64,000 nucleotides of DNA from a virus, in IMG/VR virus record IMGVR_UViG_3300032046_000008, positions 37,906 through 101,905 of that record. One strand, given 5' to 3'. The position numbers were made by a program, and so were the translations under genes. Under the pieces are notes generated by a model that was not told the DNA's origin, made no database searches, and saw only the letters and a program-made list of their open reading frames with translations. Positions 27,272 to 37,039 of the stretch are shown one piece after another; position 1 is the first letter of the stretch; every line of letters begins with the position of its first letter.

Positions 27272-27712
27272 CTACGTTACCTGGATCAGTCCCTCCGCAT
27301 TGGGCGTGATCTTAAAGTCACTGCCATTGGTCCATCGAGGCAGCGTTGGTATACTGGTATCGAAATAGGCGATAGGATAACTATTCGCATCATTGGTAAC
27401 GAAAAGAAAGAAAACGGCAGCAACTACCTGGAAGTCCACAGCGCCGCCGAGAGCCGTCCAGGTCACAGGATCAGCCATGTACTCACCACGATTATTGATG
27501 AGATCAGAGATTATGACCTCATTAGCCAGTGCCTTGCGAACATAGTTGGTGGCATTGCATTCATCCAATGTAGCAAAGCCAGCGAGGAACTCCATATCCT
27601 CCTCTGTGTCACATGTTGTAGCAATTCCTACCAACAGGACCCTGACATCTGCCTCTGCCTTGCACCATTCTGCGACCTTAGCCTTTGCGCGGGTGTAAAT
27701 AAAATTAGCCAT
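27272..27712 (-). CDS. Small phage structural protein, 146 aa
   Basis: 146 residues with the layout of a common phage protein: start MANFIYTRAKAKVAEW, a strand VRVLLVGIA, YVRKALANEVI, DPVTWTALGG and a closing ITPNAEGLIQVT. Members are small virion proteins of uncertain exact role, typically encoded near tail genes. Ends TAG; start overlaps the DUF1360-like gene. Confidence 0.65.
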   Translation of the reverse strand: MANFIYTRAKAKVAEWCKAEADVRVLLVGIATTCDTEEDMEFLAGFATLDECNATNYVRKALANEVIISDLINNRGEYMADPVTWTALGGAVDFQVVAAVFFLFVTNDANSYPIAYFDTSIPTLPRWTNGSDFKITPNAEGLIQVT

Positions 27713-28037
27713 GTTCTTGTCCTCCTGCGCGATCTAGTGCTTTCTCTAGAGCCAGAGCTAAGCCCATTGCTCCTAGAACTAACACAATTCTACTTTCAAG
27801 TTGCCAAAGACCCCATACCAAAAGAGTAGTCCAAATACTCAGACACCATGCGCATGTTAAGAGACGAGGCAGAAAGGTCTCTGGCCAACTGACAGGTTCT
27901 CCATTCTCATTGTGCTCGATGCCCACAAGGGAACGTAATTTTAGGATTATGTCTCCAGGGCCACGTTCTTTAACCAAGAGCACTGCCAGTCTCCAGCCGC
28001 CTAACCCTACGGCCAGGATCTCCACCAATTCTCTCAA
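27705..28037 (-). CDS. DUF1360-like small membrane protein
   Basis: 110 residues with the DUF1360 signature: GGWRLAVLLVKERGPGDI near the start, a spacer, then LLTCAWCLSIWTTLLV and a second hydrophobic helix. The CxWCLSxW motif is characteristic. Predicted inner-membrane protein of unknown function, frequent in phages. ATGA overlap with the glycosyltransferase gene upstream, so it closes the glycan island operon. Confidence 0.75.
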   Translation of the reverse strand: MRELVEILAVGLGGWRLAVLLVKERGPGDIILKLRSLVGIEHNENGEPVSWPETFLPRLLTCAWCLSIWTTLLVWGLWQLESRIVLVLGAMGLALALEKALDRAGGQEHG

Positions 28038-30730
28038 GACACATTCCTATTCGGCGGTCCCAGTGCAACTAGTGCAGGCTGCAGTTCTTCTTCAGTTTTG
28101 ACTTCAGGTCGTTGACCATTAGATCCCCAGAGCACCATAAATTCAGTTCGCTCTGCGAAGAACTGGGCGTCCTCTTTCAGCACATACTTGAGCCGGCCTC
28201 CATCACTGTTATCAAAGCGATAAACTGTCCCGCTAGGACCAGCATAGGCAATAGAACCTCTTTGCTGGCCGGTGTATTCAACAACTACAACATCATTGCT
28301 TGGCGGTGGTAGTTGAGAAGTTACAGACCGCGTTACAACTTGAGATTGTGACCTCATAACCTTTCCGCCGCCACCCCCACAAGAATGGCAACCCATTAGT
28401 TCCTTGCCTCCTTCCGGATCCCAAAGAGCGCCCCATTTGGCCTTGATGCCTTCCTTGCTGACCTCGAAATCTGCATAGTTTTGATCTCGCCTGCGTCCAA
28501 GTTCTTTACGGTATACAAAGAGCGGGTCTGGCACCCTGCTGCCACATACCCCAATATCCGCAAGTGCGAGTTGAAAATCCCAATCTTCCCAGGCTACTAA
28601 ATCTCTATCAAAACCTCCAACTCTCTCCCAGGCCTCGCGCGGATACAACGCCGTGACAGCATGCAGGCAACCTTTACTAACAAGGAGACTTGCATCATAA
28701 TCAGGTGCTCTGTACAGAGCAACTCTACCGTCCTCCCATTGCTCCCACCAATCTGAGTAAACAACACCGCCCACTTGTTCCCAGGCCTGCAACAGAACCT
28801 CTAGAGCATGAGGTTCCAGATAATCGTCTGCATCTAAGGGTACAAATAGAGGAGCCTTGCTCTCATAAATTCCTGCATTTCTGGCCCCTGCCACTCCTAC
28901 TGGAGCACCTCTAATGTTGATGGTGCGCACCCAAGATGGCATGGGCGGTAGTGCTGCGCCAGTATCATTGACAACAATGCATTCCCACTGACGGAAGGTC
29001 TGAGCATCAACAGAATCAATTGCATCCATCACTAGGCGTTCATGACCTGATCCAACTGGAATAATGACAGAAATTCTAACAGGCTCCAAACTTGGGATGG
29101 GCAATTGTTCCTCTGTCACTGCGCCTGCGGGTGTTAATTCTGGTCTCGCTGCCCAAGGGAACCATTCGGCCCAGCCCGCAGCAGGAATCTGACGGCTCAT
29201 CGAATCTGCGCGATTACGATAGATGAGTGTGTCGGCCTCGGTGACCATCGCGGGTCGGAAACCGTAACTACTGGCCCTTGCCCAGAAATCAGCATCTTCC
29301 GCAGTACGGCAACGAGTGCGATAACCTCTGGTTGTCTCCCAAACTTCTCGGCGAAACATCGAGCAATAGGGCAAGAGATTTCTTTGCATGAGTTGCCAAT
29401 CATGACGGTAGGCCATTGGCCAACCTGAATGCCAGGCGCGTCCATCAGGCTCAATAAACTTAGCATTACCATAAGCAATATGGATTGATCGGTCATGATC
29501 GAGCGCATTGGACAAAAGTTCAAGAGTAGCGGGTGCCAGCATATCATCAGCATCGAGAGGGATGATATATTTTCCCTTGGCCGATGCTATACCAGTATTT
29601 CTAGCACCAGCGAGGTATTGATTCTCTTGATTGTGAAGAACACGAAAGCGAGGATCCCGAGCAGCCCATTCATCGGCAATCCTGCCGCAACCATCTGGTG
29701 AGGCATCATCTACGATGATGCATTCCCATTCCTTCAGCGTTTGGTTTTGCACCGATTCCAGGCAATCTGGCAAATACTGCTCGAGATTGTAAGCTGTAAC
29801 GATTACCGACACCTTAGATTCAGGGACAGATTCCAAAACTTGTCTATAGAGATTTGCATAACGCTCTATGACAGATTGCCATTGGTAGCGTTCTTTTACG
29901 ATGGCTCTAGTTTGGCTTGCAATATCCATTCTGTTATCTCGTGCCCAATGGATACCCTCAACAAGCCCTTCAAGATCGCCAGGATTCACAAGCCAGCCTA
30001 TCTTTTTGTGTTCGAGAAGTTCTCGCTGGCCACCCCATGCCCAACCAACAACAGGAACTCCCGCTGCCATAGCCTCCAAGGTGCCAATCCCGAGAGTCTC
30101 TCGCGTGGTACAAAGATAGACTGCTGCATGCTTGAGCATTTCTCTAGCATCGGCATATGGCAGAGCGCCAATAACTCGGACATTATCTGTAGAAGTGCCA
30201 AAGGTTGAGACAAATTGGGTCTCTGGCATCAACTTTGCGAGTTCATTAACTGGAGTAGGATCACATACAGGATCTTGCCTCGTCTTATTCCACAGAATAT
30301 AGCCTTCATTCTCTAGCGGAGATTCCCAGTCTTCTAAATTGACACCATGGCCAACAACTGCAACATCTCGCATTGTATGCCGTCGAAGAACCTGTGCCAC
30401 CCATTCACTCGGCGCTGTTACAAGATTGGCTCGCCTGATAAGTTCCATGCAATCTTTATTGGCGGCCAATGCCCACTTAGCCCATTCATACTCGGCCCAA
30501 TATAGTCCGTGATTTGAGGCTACCAATGGCACCAAAGGATGTTCATCAAGCCAACGTCGAACCATGTCGCTCATGATTGCGTGACAGGTAACCACGTCAG
30601 CATCGTCAATATTATCAACAACCTCTATGCCAAATTGCGGGAGCCATTGTCTCTGCGCTTCTACTACGCGCCGAATACCACCATCCCCTTTATCTGTCTC
30701 GGAAAAAGTTGGCTCTATAAATAGCTTCAT
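28034..30730 (-). CDS. Triple glycosyltransferase fusion (GT4 + GT2 + GT2)
   Basis: 898 residues. About 1-300 is a GT-B glycosyltransferase of GT4 type with the nucleotide-sugar motif LGIGTLEAMAAGVPVVGWAW. About 305-530 is a GT2 GT-A domain (VSVIVTAYNLEQYLPDCL, then PLDADD). About 545-770 is a second GT2 domain (ISVIIPVGSGHERLVMD, PLDADD, WEDWDF). The C-terminus holds CHSCGGGGG and a small beta domain (YTGQQRGSIAYAG...YRF), a surface-type module. Three sequential transferases in one chain could build a short branched or repeated glycan. Acceptor and sugars are unknown. Confidence 0.85.
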   Translation of the reverse strand: MKLFIEPTFSETDKGDGGIRRVVEAQRQWLPQFGIEVVDNIDDADVVTCHAIMSDMVRRWLDEHPLVPLVASNHGLYWAEYEWAKWALAANKDCMELIRRANLVTAPSEWVAQVLRRHTMRDVAVVGHGVNLEDWESPLENEGYILWNKTRQDPVCDPTPVNELAKLMPETQFVSTFGTSTDNVRVIGALPYADAREMLKHAAVYLCTTRETLGIGTLEAMAAGVPVVGWAWGGQRELLEHKKIGWLVNPGDLEGLVEGIHWARDNRMDIASQTRAIVKERYQWQSVIERYANLYRQVLESVPESKVSVIVTAYNLEQYLPDCLESVQNQTLKEWECIIVDDASPDGCGRIADEWAARDPRFRVLHNQENQYLAGARNTGIASAKGKYIIPLDADDMLAPATLELLSNALDHDRSIHIAYGNAKFIEPDGRAWHSGWPMAYRHDWQLMQRNLLPYCSMFRREVWETTRGYRTRCRTAEDADFWARASSYGFRPAMVTEADTLIYRNRADSMSRQIPAAGWAEWFPWAARPELTPAGAVTEEQLPIPSLEPVRISVIIPVGSGHERLVMDAIDSVDAQTFRQWECIVVNDTGAALPPMPSWVRTINIRGAPVGVAGARNAGIYESKAPLFVPLDADDYLEPHALEVLLQAWEQVGGVVYSDWWEQWEDGRVALYRAPDYDASLLVSKGCLHAVTALYPREAWERVGGFDRDLVAWEDWDFQLALADIGVCGSRVPDPLFVYRKELGRRRDQNYADFEVSKEGIKAKWGALWDPEGGKELMGCHSCGGGGGKVMRSQSQVVTRSVTSQLPPPSNDVVVVEYTGQQRGSIAYAGPSGTVYRFDNSDGGRLKYVLKEDAQFFAERTEFMVLWGSNGQRPEVKTEEELQPALVALGPPNRNVS

Positions 30731-31443
30731 GCCGTCTCCACCAAAATTGCTTCTGGCAAATTAGAATGCCGAACTCTCTCGACTCCAATGTGCACAAACA
30801 AGTCGCCATCAGCATGCAAAATACAAATTGGCCAGACAACTCCAGACCTAGCTCCTGGAATAGCGCAGACATTGAACTCTGTCATATTGGGATCCAACCT
30901 CTCTGGCCAGGGACCAACTGACTTTTCCCATTCAATAGTTTCTAGCCGTGGATGACCTGCAAATATATGCCGTTCTTCGGAAGCCGGATCCAGCAACAAC
31001 CATAATCTCTCATTGGCTGCGACCAATTCCCCCTTCAGCGGTTGTGTTATTCCCAGATATCCCAATCGGATACAACCAAATTTGCCCTCGACCAATGCTC
31101 GCACTAGATGATCAAGATCAAGGTGGCGAAGAAGTTCCCAATCGTCCTCTAATGGCAGGACAATGCTGCTGTGTCCGTGTATGACCTGTGTTGCCAGATT
31201 ATAATTTCGACCATAGCCGCCTTGCTCAGAATTGGTCACTCCCACGCCTTGGATATGAGCATAACCTTCTGCCAATTGGATCAACTTTTCTCTGTATCCT
31301 GGCCCTGAACCATCATCTGCAATGTGTACACACAAGGGACCAGAATAGGTAAGATTGTCCAGCGCAGATCGCAGGGTCTTCTCCGCACAATCCAGACGAT
31401 TGTATGTCAGCAGCAGAATGCAGAGATTTGGAAAGTCAGTCAT
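30727..31443 (-). CDS. GT2-like glycosyltransferase
   Basis: About 238 residues from ATG 31443 (ATGA overlap with the small gene upstream). The GT-A start is clear: LCILLLTYNRLDCAEKTL, then VHIADDGSG and PLEDDW as the metal-site region. The C-terminal half is less conserved. Likely adds one sugar in the island's pathway; specificity unknown. Confidence 0.75.
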   Translation of the reverse strand: MTDFPNLCILLLTYNRLDCAEKTLRSALDNLTYSGPLCVHIADDGSGPGYREKLIQLAEGYAHIQGVGVTNSEQGGYGRNYNLATQVIHGHSSIVLPLEDDWELLRHLDLDHLVRALVEGKFGCIRLGYLGITQPLKGELVAANERLWLLLDPASEERHIFAGHPRLETIEWEKSVGPWPERLDPNMTEFNVCAIPGARSGVVWPICILHADGDLFVHIGVERVRHSNLPEAILVETA

Positions 31444-31580
31444 ATCAATATTTTCCCACACTGACGACAGCGATGATTACTGCCAAGCCAGACAAGTTGC
31501 CAAAGACGACACTTTGGACACACAACCGAATGCGCCATAGGTTCCTTTATCGACCAATCTGTGTGATGCGGTCGTTTCAT
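31440..31580 (-). CDS. 46-residue zinc-ribbon protein
   Basis: An ATG frame coupled by ATGA on both sides. It has two Cys pairs, CPKC and CRQC, 20 residues apart, a classical small zinc ribbon. Probably a real gene given the perfect overlaps. Role unknown. Confidence 0.6.
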   Translation of the reverse strand: MKRPHHTDWSIKEPMAHSVVCPKCRLWQLVWLGSNHRCRQCGKILI

Positions 31581-31783
31581 GCTTTCTTATGACTCGTGCG
31601 AGTAATATCTGTCAATCTCCAATAACCACCCTTCTGGCCCTTCGGTGGTGGCGGCATGATCTTGCCCTCTACACATGTTCTCTGGTCATGCGGCAATTGC
31701 GACCATGTGTACTGACCGCTCTTGGGGCAGATGTGTCCGGAGTGCAGTCTGAACACCCTGGCCAAGAAACCTAATAGACCCAT
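31577..31783 (-). CDS. YjzC-like small protein, 68 aa
   Basis: ATG 31783 with GGAGG 6 nt upstream. The core CPKSGQYTW...MPPPPKGQKGGYWRLTD resembles the YjzC-like family, where a signal-like motif precedes Pro-rich and YW segments. Function of the family is unknown. A longer frame to 31825 has no ribosome site. Confidence 0.6.
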   Translation of the reverse strand: MGLLGFLARVFRLHSGHICPKSGQYTWSQLPHDQRTCVEGKIMPPPPKGQKGGYWRLTDITRTSHKKA

Positions 31784-31796
31784 CTCATACCTCCAA

Positions 31797-32975
31797 TCAT
31801 GGCAATTCCTGGAAAGCCTCGGCAAACATTATATTGGGACCATGCAAGATGCCACGGTAATGATTAAGAGCAAGTATTGCATCCTCAAAAGCGTTCTGCC
31901 ATTGACTCTTATGTGCTCTAATGGCTCCTCGTTTTACAGCTGCCCAAGCGCTAATATCTGCCATCAAATCTATAGAAAGAAGTGGAGTCCAAATCTCATA
32001 CATATAACATTGCGGCGTCCAATCCAATTGCGCGACTGCCTGTTGCACCAATTTGGTCGCAGCCCTATGATCTGGGTGAGAATCAAAAAGGTGAGGAGTA
32101 TAGATTCGATCGGGCCGAACCTCATCCAATAACCGCGCCAATTTATCAACAAGTTCCCTTGTCACTGTCAATTTCCCATCGGGCTCTCTCCAGAAATAGA
32201 GAGCCTTTGTACCTAGGACTTGACTAGCGACTCCTGCCTCTGTCTCTCTAAGTTCTCTAGCGGCCTCCATTTCCATATCATTGCAGCCTTGTTCTCCAGA
32301 AGTAAGATGAAGAACCTGAACCTCAGCCTCTTCTTTGTAATGGAGAAAAATAGCGCCCCCACAGCCGATTGCTTCATCATCCGGATGGGGCGAGATGATC
32401 AATACACGACTCATTGGTACTCTCCCTGCCCAGCCATATTCTCCCTCACTAACTTTGATCAAAAGGCCCTTCGACAAAGCCTCTCCAACCACTTTCCTAA
32501 TACCTGGAAAATCGTTGTCAGGATCAGTGTCAGTAGTATCCTTCCAATCATGAAACCAGACAATTCCCCCTGGTCTAACAAGAGGTAGCCATGCCTCCGC
32601 CTCTGCTCTTGTATGTTCCTCTGTATGGACACTATCGATGAGTAAGAAATCGATTTGGCGGTCTTGGCATTGCTCTGGAATTTCTGCTGATGTTCCGACA
32701 ATCCCCATCCATTTGTCAGCACATCCGCACCGTTCAATATCCAATCTCGTATTCTCGATCTGCTCCGCATTAATGTCGATGCTTGTGATGTGGATATTGG
32801 AATCTCGCGCTGCCAGAAGAGAGAGCGTAGATGTTCCTACTCCCACTCCCAGATCCACAACTTCGACATGTTGGGATAAGGAGAATGTCGCCAATAGATC
32901 TTGAAGATGCTGTACATCCCTCTGCGTGAGGAAATGACCGATGCGTTTGTTCAGCTCTTCAGTCGGAGTGGTCAT
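31797..32975 (-). CDS. Methyltransferase + PIG-L/LmbE deacetylase fusion
   Basis: 392 residues from ATG 32975 (ATGA overlap). About 1-185 is a SAM methyltransferase (VEVVDLGVGVGTSTLSLL, later FLLIDSVHTEEH), resembling the Methyltransf_24 group. About 195-392 is a PIG-L deacetylase: VLIISPHPDDEAIGCGG carries the zinc-binding HPDD, with a later HLFDSHPDH. PIG-L enzymes remove acetyl from N-acetylglucosamine-type sugars, so this enzyme could deacetylate and methylate the same glycan. An internal ATG (MSRVL) could also give the deacetylase alone. Confidence 0.85.
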   Translation of the reverse strand: MTTPTEELNKRIGHFLTQRDVQHLQDLLATFSLSQHVEVVDLGVGVGTSTLSLLAARDSNIHITSIDINAEQIENTRLDIERCGCADKWMGIVGTSAEIPEQCQDRQIDFLLIDSVHTEEHTRAEAEAWLPLVRPGGIVWFHDWKDTTDTDPDNDFPGIRKVVGEALSKGLLIKVSEGEYGWAGRVPMSRVLIISPHPDDEAIGCGGAIFLHYKEEAEVQVLHLTSGEQGCNDMEMEAARELRETEAGVASQVLGTKALYFWREPDGKLTVTRELVDKLARLLDEVRPDRIYTPHLFDSHPDHRAATKLVQQAVAQLDWTPQCYMYEIWTPLLSIDLMADISAWAAVKRGAIRAHKSQWQNAFEDAILALNHYRGILHGPNIMFAEAFQELP

Positions 32976-33718
32976 GCCATTCTTCCCCACTCAGGAGGCT
33001 TCCAGGTACTCAGGATTACCTTTCGTGTTTCTTCCACTGCCCCACACCACGCGCCAAGCCTTGATGTCACTGTCTCGTTGTGAACTCGATAATCATAGAG
33101 TGGCTTTCCACCCTCTACAGGTATAAGGCGATCAGGAAAGTTGACCATAATAATCGAAATGTGCGCCTGGTCACCTGCGCCAGAGGCTGCTTCGATAGGG
33201 AGACCGCCCGTTAGTCTCCACAATCCCTTTGTGACCATCGCATTGCCGAAGGGAACAGTCTGATCCGGCCATTCATTACCAATGTAGTGAGCTCCGACAT
33301 AATAATAGGCATCCTTCCGCTGATTCTTTTCCCATTCAGCTACGCACAATTCCAGACAATCGGGACGGATCATATCATCGCAACTAAGTAAGAAGACAAG
33401 ATCATTGTCGGCAAGACCAACGCCACAGTTAAATGCACCCAAATCCCCGAGTCGCCAGGGTGCTCGCCAGATCCTGCCAAGAGGTTTACCATGCTTCAAC
33501 AGAACGCCGAATTCAGGACGAACAGAGCCCCAATAGAGTTCATCTGCAAACTCTCCAAGGTCTCCCAACATCACATTAGCCATATCATCTATTAACAGAA
33601 CTTCGCTCGGAGGCAATGTCTGCGCCTGTACACTTGCAAGGCACTCTGCCAACCACTTCTTATAGACGGCATAAGGACCGACTGGAATTGCAACGGTAAC
33701 AAGAACCGAATCCGTCAT
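32972..33718 (-). CDS. GT2 glycosyltransferase
   Basis: 248 residues. GT-A motifs: VTVAIPVGPYAVYKKWLAEC, LLIDDMANV, then FLLSCDDM as the metal-binding DxD-like site and PDCLELCVAEWE. ATGA overlaps at both ends place it firmly in the island operon. Donor and acceptor unknown. Confidence 0.8.
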   Translation of the reverse strand: MTDSVLVTVAIPVGPYAVYKKWLAECLASVQAQTLPPSEVLLIDDMANVMLGDLGEFADELYWGSVRPEFGVLLKHGKPLGRIWRAPWRLGDLGAFNCGVGLADNDLVFLLSCDDMIRPDCLELCVAEWEKNQRKDAYYYVGAHYIGNEWPDQTVPFGNAMVTKGLWRLTGGLPIEAASGAGDQAHISIIMVNFPDRLIPVEGGKPLYDYRVHNETVTSRLGAWCGAVEETRKVILSTWKPPEWGRMA

Positions 33719-34629
33719 TCTCGCAAGTCCTCTAAGCAGTTTCTATAGAGATCGTAGTACATCTTGGCAACCACAGACCAATCTATTTCTTTCAGGAGAT
33801 GCGTCCAACAATCTTTTCTCTCGCCGGCTGCTCTTTTTATCATCTTGGCCAATTCTGCTGGAGTTTTGAATTCTTCCAAAGGCATACTGTAAACGTAATC
33901 CTTTATGTCGGAGAAGTGCCATACATCAGGAACTATTACTGGTACCTTGGCAGCAATGCCTAGCCTTACAGCGCCACCTATTCCACCATTGTTACCTTCA
34001 CTACCGAAGACGGCCACATCGCATTCTCTGAGTTTTAGGATGATCTCTTCCTCTGATAGCCAGTCATATATTATCTCTACGGGTATTCTGCCATCGATTA
34101 TACTCAAGCACTCTTGCGCCTGAGCTCCTGCATTGATATGATGTGATTCGGGCATTAGCAGAAGCATAGATGCTCCCTCTATCTCCGCTGTTGCTCCGCA
34201 TATTTCCTGGATCAGTTTGTGCCGGAAAGGAAATCCCGCAGTGCCTACTCTAAGTCCTCCTGATGGCTTGCTTTCGCCCTCAACCTCGACGATACCAAAT
34301 GGTATATAAGTGCAATTGGGCATCTGATGGTGGGTGATAATTCTGTCAAACCCTGGGAAACTGGGATACTCTCCTGGCAACGTAGTGTGATGCTCTATGA
34401 TCTTTGCTGCTTGGAAAGATAGTTCAAACCAAGTACTAGACATTGGAGCAGTTGGAATGTAGCCCAAATGGACTATGGCACAATCTGTATCCAAATAAAG
34501 ATTGGCATCCTCATCAATTCTGGCGATCTGGAATTCAACAGGGAAAGTTGCTAGGCTCTTCATCAAGTTCTTGCTGAACTCTGCCAGCCCACATTTTTCT
34601 TCCCAGGTTGTTACCAGAAGGATTTTCAT
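33715..34629 (-). CDS. GT-B (GT4-like) glycosyltransferase
   Basis: 304 residues from ATG 34629. N-terminal Rossmann half begins MKILLVTTWEEKCGLAEFSKN; the C-terminal half contains VGTAGFPFRHKL, then FGSEGNNGGIGGAVRLGIAA and PVIVPDVWHF, which match the donor-binding region of GT-B enzymes. Shorter than a typical GT4 but complete in motif order. Specificity unknown. Confidence 0.75.
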   Translation of the reverse strand: MKILLVTTWEEKCGLAEFSKNLMKSLATFPVEFQIARIDEDANLYLDTDCAIVHLGYIPTAPMSSTWFELSFQAAKIIEHHTTLPGEYPSFPGFDRIITHHQMPNCTYIPFGIVEVEGESKPSGGLRVGTAGFPFRHKLIQEICGATAEIEGASMLLLMPESHHINAGAQAQECLSIIDGRIPVEIIYDWLSEEEIILKLRECDVAVFGSEGNNGGIGGAVRLGIAAKVPVIVPDVWHFSDIKDYVYSMPLEEFKTPAELAKMIKRAAGERKDCWTHLLKEIDWSVVAKMYYDLYRNCLEDLRE

Positions 34630-35426
34630 CAAGGCACTACGCCAAGAAGTCCTTTCACTTCCTCGATCAATTGTCCTATAGGCTTTCTGCCATCCAACGG
34701 GATTTCCCCATCTATCCTGAAGAGAGGATAGTCTTCGTTTGGCTGCACTATTGTTATGGGGGATTTTCCTAGCAAATGAGCCAGAACAGCATTGGAACTT
34801 CTATTCGTAATAACCGCCTCCGCTCTCATAATTATGCCTGCAGAAAGCCAGAAATCTGCCGAGCAACCATCAATGCCGTGCCCGCCAAAATCTGCACTGT
34901 CTCCTAGCCAAACAACCTTTGGTTCCTTTATTGCCCGACCTATAGCAATCATCGTGCTAGACGTATGATGATTTACGACCACAACATATGGCGTAGGAAC
35001 CTCGGCGATAGGGAAATTCGGGACAAAGTCCAGCGGTTCTATCCCTGCTTCCCTTGCGATACAATCCCGTAATCTATCTTCAAGACCAGGCATTGATTTA
35101 AAACCCAGATGGTAAACATGCCGATAACCATTTACTGGCATCACCCAAGGCTGTATCCCCCAACTATCATATTGAATAACATAGCCTTCTGGGACAAACG
35201 CTGTTCTTACAAACTTCTGCTCGGAAACAAACCGTAAAGCTCTTCGACAATATTCTGAAGTCGCGACATCAATCTTGCATCGATGCTTGCGCGCGATAGC
35301 ATTCATAGTTGGCAATGACCAAAGAAGATCTCCTAACTTGCCAGGAAAGGTACAGACAACTTTAGACTTGGAAGGTTTTTGTTCCATCATGAATTTGGCT
35401 AAGATCCCCTGATGCCAATCTTTCAT
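34629..35426 (-). CDS. GT9-like (heptosyltransferase-type) glycosyltransferase
   Basis: 265 residues. VVCTFPGKLGDLLWSLPTMNA matches the N-terminal signature of GT9/heptosyltransferase-like proteins; a later VVNHHTSS and a C-terminal SNAVLAHLLG fit the donor-binding half. ATG 35426 has AGGA about 6 nt upstream and overlaps the previous gene by 65 nt; ATG 35390 is an alternative. Sugar is not predictable. Confidence 0.7.
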   Translation of the reverse strand: MKDWHQGILAKFMMEQKPSKSKVVCTFPGKLGDLLWSLPTMNAIARKHRCKIDVATSEYCRRALRFVSEQKFVRTAFVPEGYVIQYDSWGIQPWVMPVNGYRHVYHLGFKSMPGLEDRLRDCIAREAGIEPLDFVPNFPIAEVPTPYVVVVNHHTSSTMIAIGRAIKEPKVVWLGDSADFGGHGIDGCSADFWLSAGIIMRAEAVITNRSSNAVLAHLLGKSPITIVQPNEDYPLFRIDGEIPLDGRKPIGQLIEEVKGLLGVVP

Positions 35427-35595
35427 CTATTTCCTGTATGAGCTTAGTCCTGCGTGCGTTCTGGGTAAGCGCCTTTCTCGCAGCAACTGCAACCTTCTTG
35501 TCGTCTTTCTCGACAGCAATAATTTCTTGCCACGTCCACACCCGCATGGAAGTAGTTATGAGTTCATCTATCAGCTGGCCTATAGATAGTTTCAT
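35362..35595 (-). CDS. DUF4254-like small helical protein
   Basis: 77 residues: IGQLIDELITTSMRVWTWQE, then AARKALTQNARRTKLIQEIDE. The W..QE and N..R..LI..ID pattern matches the DUF4254 family found in bacterial polysaccharide clusters, here reduced to the conserved half. ATGA overlap with the methyltransferase upstream. Molecular role unknown; association with sugar genes is the useful clue. Confidence 0.65.
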   Translation of the reverse strand: MKLSIGQLIDELITTSMRVWTWQEIIAVEKDDKKVAVAARKALTQNARRTKLIQEIDERLASGDLSQIHDGTKTFQV

Positions 35596-36269
35596 GACTT
35601 CCTCAATATAAGCATAGCACCATTATAGACACATGGAGGATCGCCCCAGACAATGTGCTCACCTGCATAACTATAGTCCCATGGCTCAATAGGCGAGAGA
35701 CCCCGCGCAGACAGGTAGGTTATCAACTCCTCCACACTATCCTGCGTATAGAAACGTTCCTGGTAACAGGTCGGAGGTCGGGCCTCCTTAACAAAGTCGA
35801 AACTCAGGACAAGATATCCACCAGACTTGAGAACACGTATCATTTCTTCTAAGGCGGGCCGATCGTCTGGAATGTGCTCGATGACTGAGATGGACATTAC
35901 ACAATCAAACCCCTGATCACGATACGGAAGGGCTTCCGCCGGACCAGTCATCCAGAAAACATTGAGATATCCAAGGCCTCTGAAGAACTTTACCAAGTCG
36001 GCACCGCTCGGGTTAATATCCACCACGGTGACATTGTGCCCAAACGAACTGATAGCAGCCGGCAATATAGAACCGGCACCCCCAACATCTATAATCGCAC
36101 AGGGCTCTAGCAGATAACGCTTACAGAATGCGAGAGCCCGTCCATATTCCCAATAACGGTTGTCATTAATCGGGACCAATGCAGGAGTAGCAGTAAGGAG
36201 GTTTACCTCATCCTGGAGATGCTGCATCTCCTGCGGGTCGTAAGGCTGATTAAAATGCAGTTCATCCAC
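35592..36269 (-). CDS. SAM-dependent methyltransferase
   Basis: About 225 residues. CAIIDVGGAGSILPAAIS forms motif I, VVDINPSG motif II, and FDCVMSISVIEHIPDD the Methyltransf_11 signature. GTG 36269 is favoured because AGGAG lies 8 nt upstream; an ATG at 36290 is inside the previous gene. Probably methylates a sugar or glycan terminus, by context. Confidence 0.75.
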   Translation of the reverse strand: MDELHFNQPYDPQEMQHLQDEVNLLTATPALVPINDNRYWEYGRALAFCKRYLLEPCAIIDVGGAGSILPAAISSFGHNVTVVDINPSGADLVKFFRGLGYLNVFWMTGPAEALPYRDQGFDCVMSISVIEHIPDDRPALEEMIRVLKSGGYLVLSFDFVKEARPPTCYQERFYTQDSVEELITYLSARGLSPIEPWDYSYAGEHIVWGDPPCVYNGAMLILRKS

Positions 36270-36271
36270 CG

Positions 36272-37039
36272 CTAGATCTCCTGCTCGCAAGCGACATCTG
36301 CTATAGCTCCGCCGCCTGACAAAGTAGTGAAATGGTAACCGAATGATCTAAGATACTCATAATAATTCTCAAGAATATCCCCAAACACGGTAGCCGAACA
36401 ATTCTCGTATTCAAACAAGATTACTGGCCGCCAGCGCTCAATGATGGCTCGACACCCCATCAGAGCGCGCAGATCGGAACCTTGGGCATCTGTCTTGATT
36501 ATCCGCACAGGGCCGTCATCGCCGACTACGGAATCCACTGTACAGGCTAATATATCTCCTGGTGTATCTTGGACAGCAACACTGGAGAAGTACTGTGTAA
36601 TACGGTGGTCAACCTGCCCATCGGGACGCTGCGGGAAATGAAACTGCACTTGCTCTTCTGTGGCAATGCTCACTCTGCCATCGCGGGCAAAGGCCGCTGC
36701 ACAGATTGGTTCTACATTGTAACAGAAATTCAAAGCTAGATTGCCGCATAGCATCCAGTAAATCCATTTCTGCATCTCAAAAGCGTACACCTTGCGATTA
36801 CGCTGCGACAGGTAAACGGAATGAAAACCAAGGTTCGCCCCAATATCTACAGCAACTCCATCCGGATCGCTGTACTTGTCGAAATAGGACTTCAAAAACT
36901 CATCCCAAAAAGCTCCAGACAGAATGCCCTGGGAAACGGTTTCCCATGGACAAACCAGGAACCTGCCATAAGGCGACTCTGCCATGACGATCTCACCCAT
37001 CGATAATGCACTCCACCTTCGAACCGAACAATTTGTCAA
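36272..37039 (-). CDS. FkbM-family methyltransferase
   Basis: Up to 255 residues. FkbM hallmarks: VAVDIGANLGFHSVYLSQ (motif I), VYAFEMQ, and late RIIKTDAQGSDLRALMG followed by PVILFEYEN. FkbM enzymes O-methylate sugars or polyketides and are common in polysaccharide clusters. The start is unsure: TTG 37039 overlaps the previous stop as TTGA, while ATG 37000 and 36985 are alternatives. Confidence 0.8.
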   Translation of the reverse strand: MTNCSVRRWSALSMGEIVMAESPYGRFLVCPWETVSQGILSGAFWDEFLKSYFDKYSDPDGVAVDIGANLGFHSVYLSQRNRKVYAFEMQKWIYWMLCGNLALNFCYNVEPICAAAFARDGRVSIATEEQVQFHFPQRPDGQVDHRITQYFSSVAVQDTPGDILACTVDSVVGDDGPVRIIKTDAQGSDLRALMGCRAIIERWRPVILFEYENCSATVFGDILENYYEYLRSFGYHFTTLSGGGAIADVACEQEI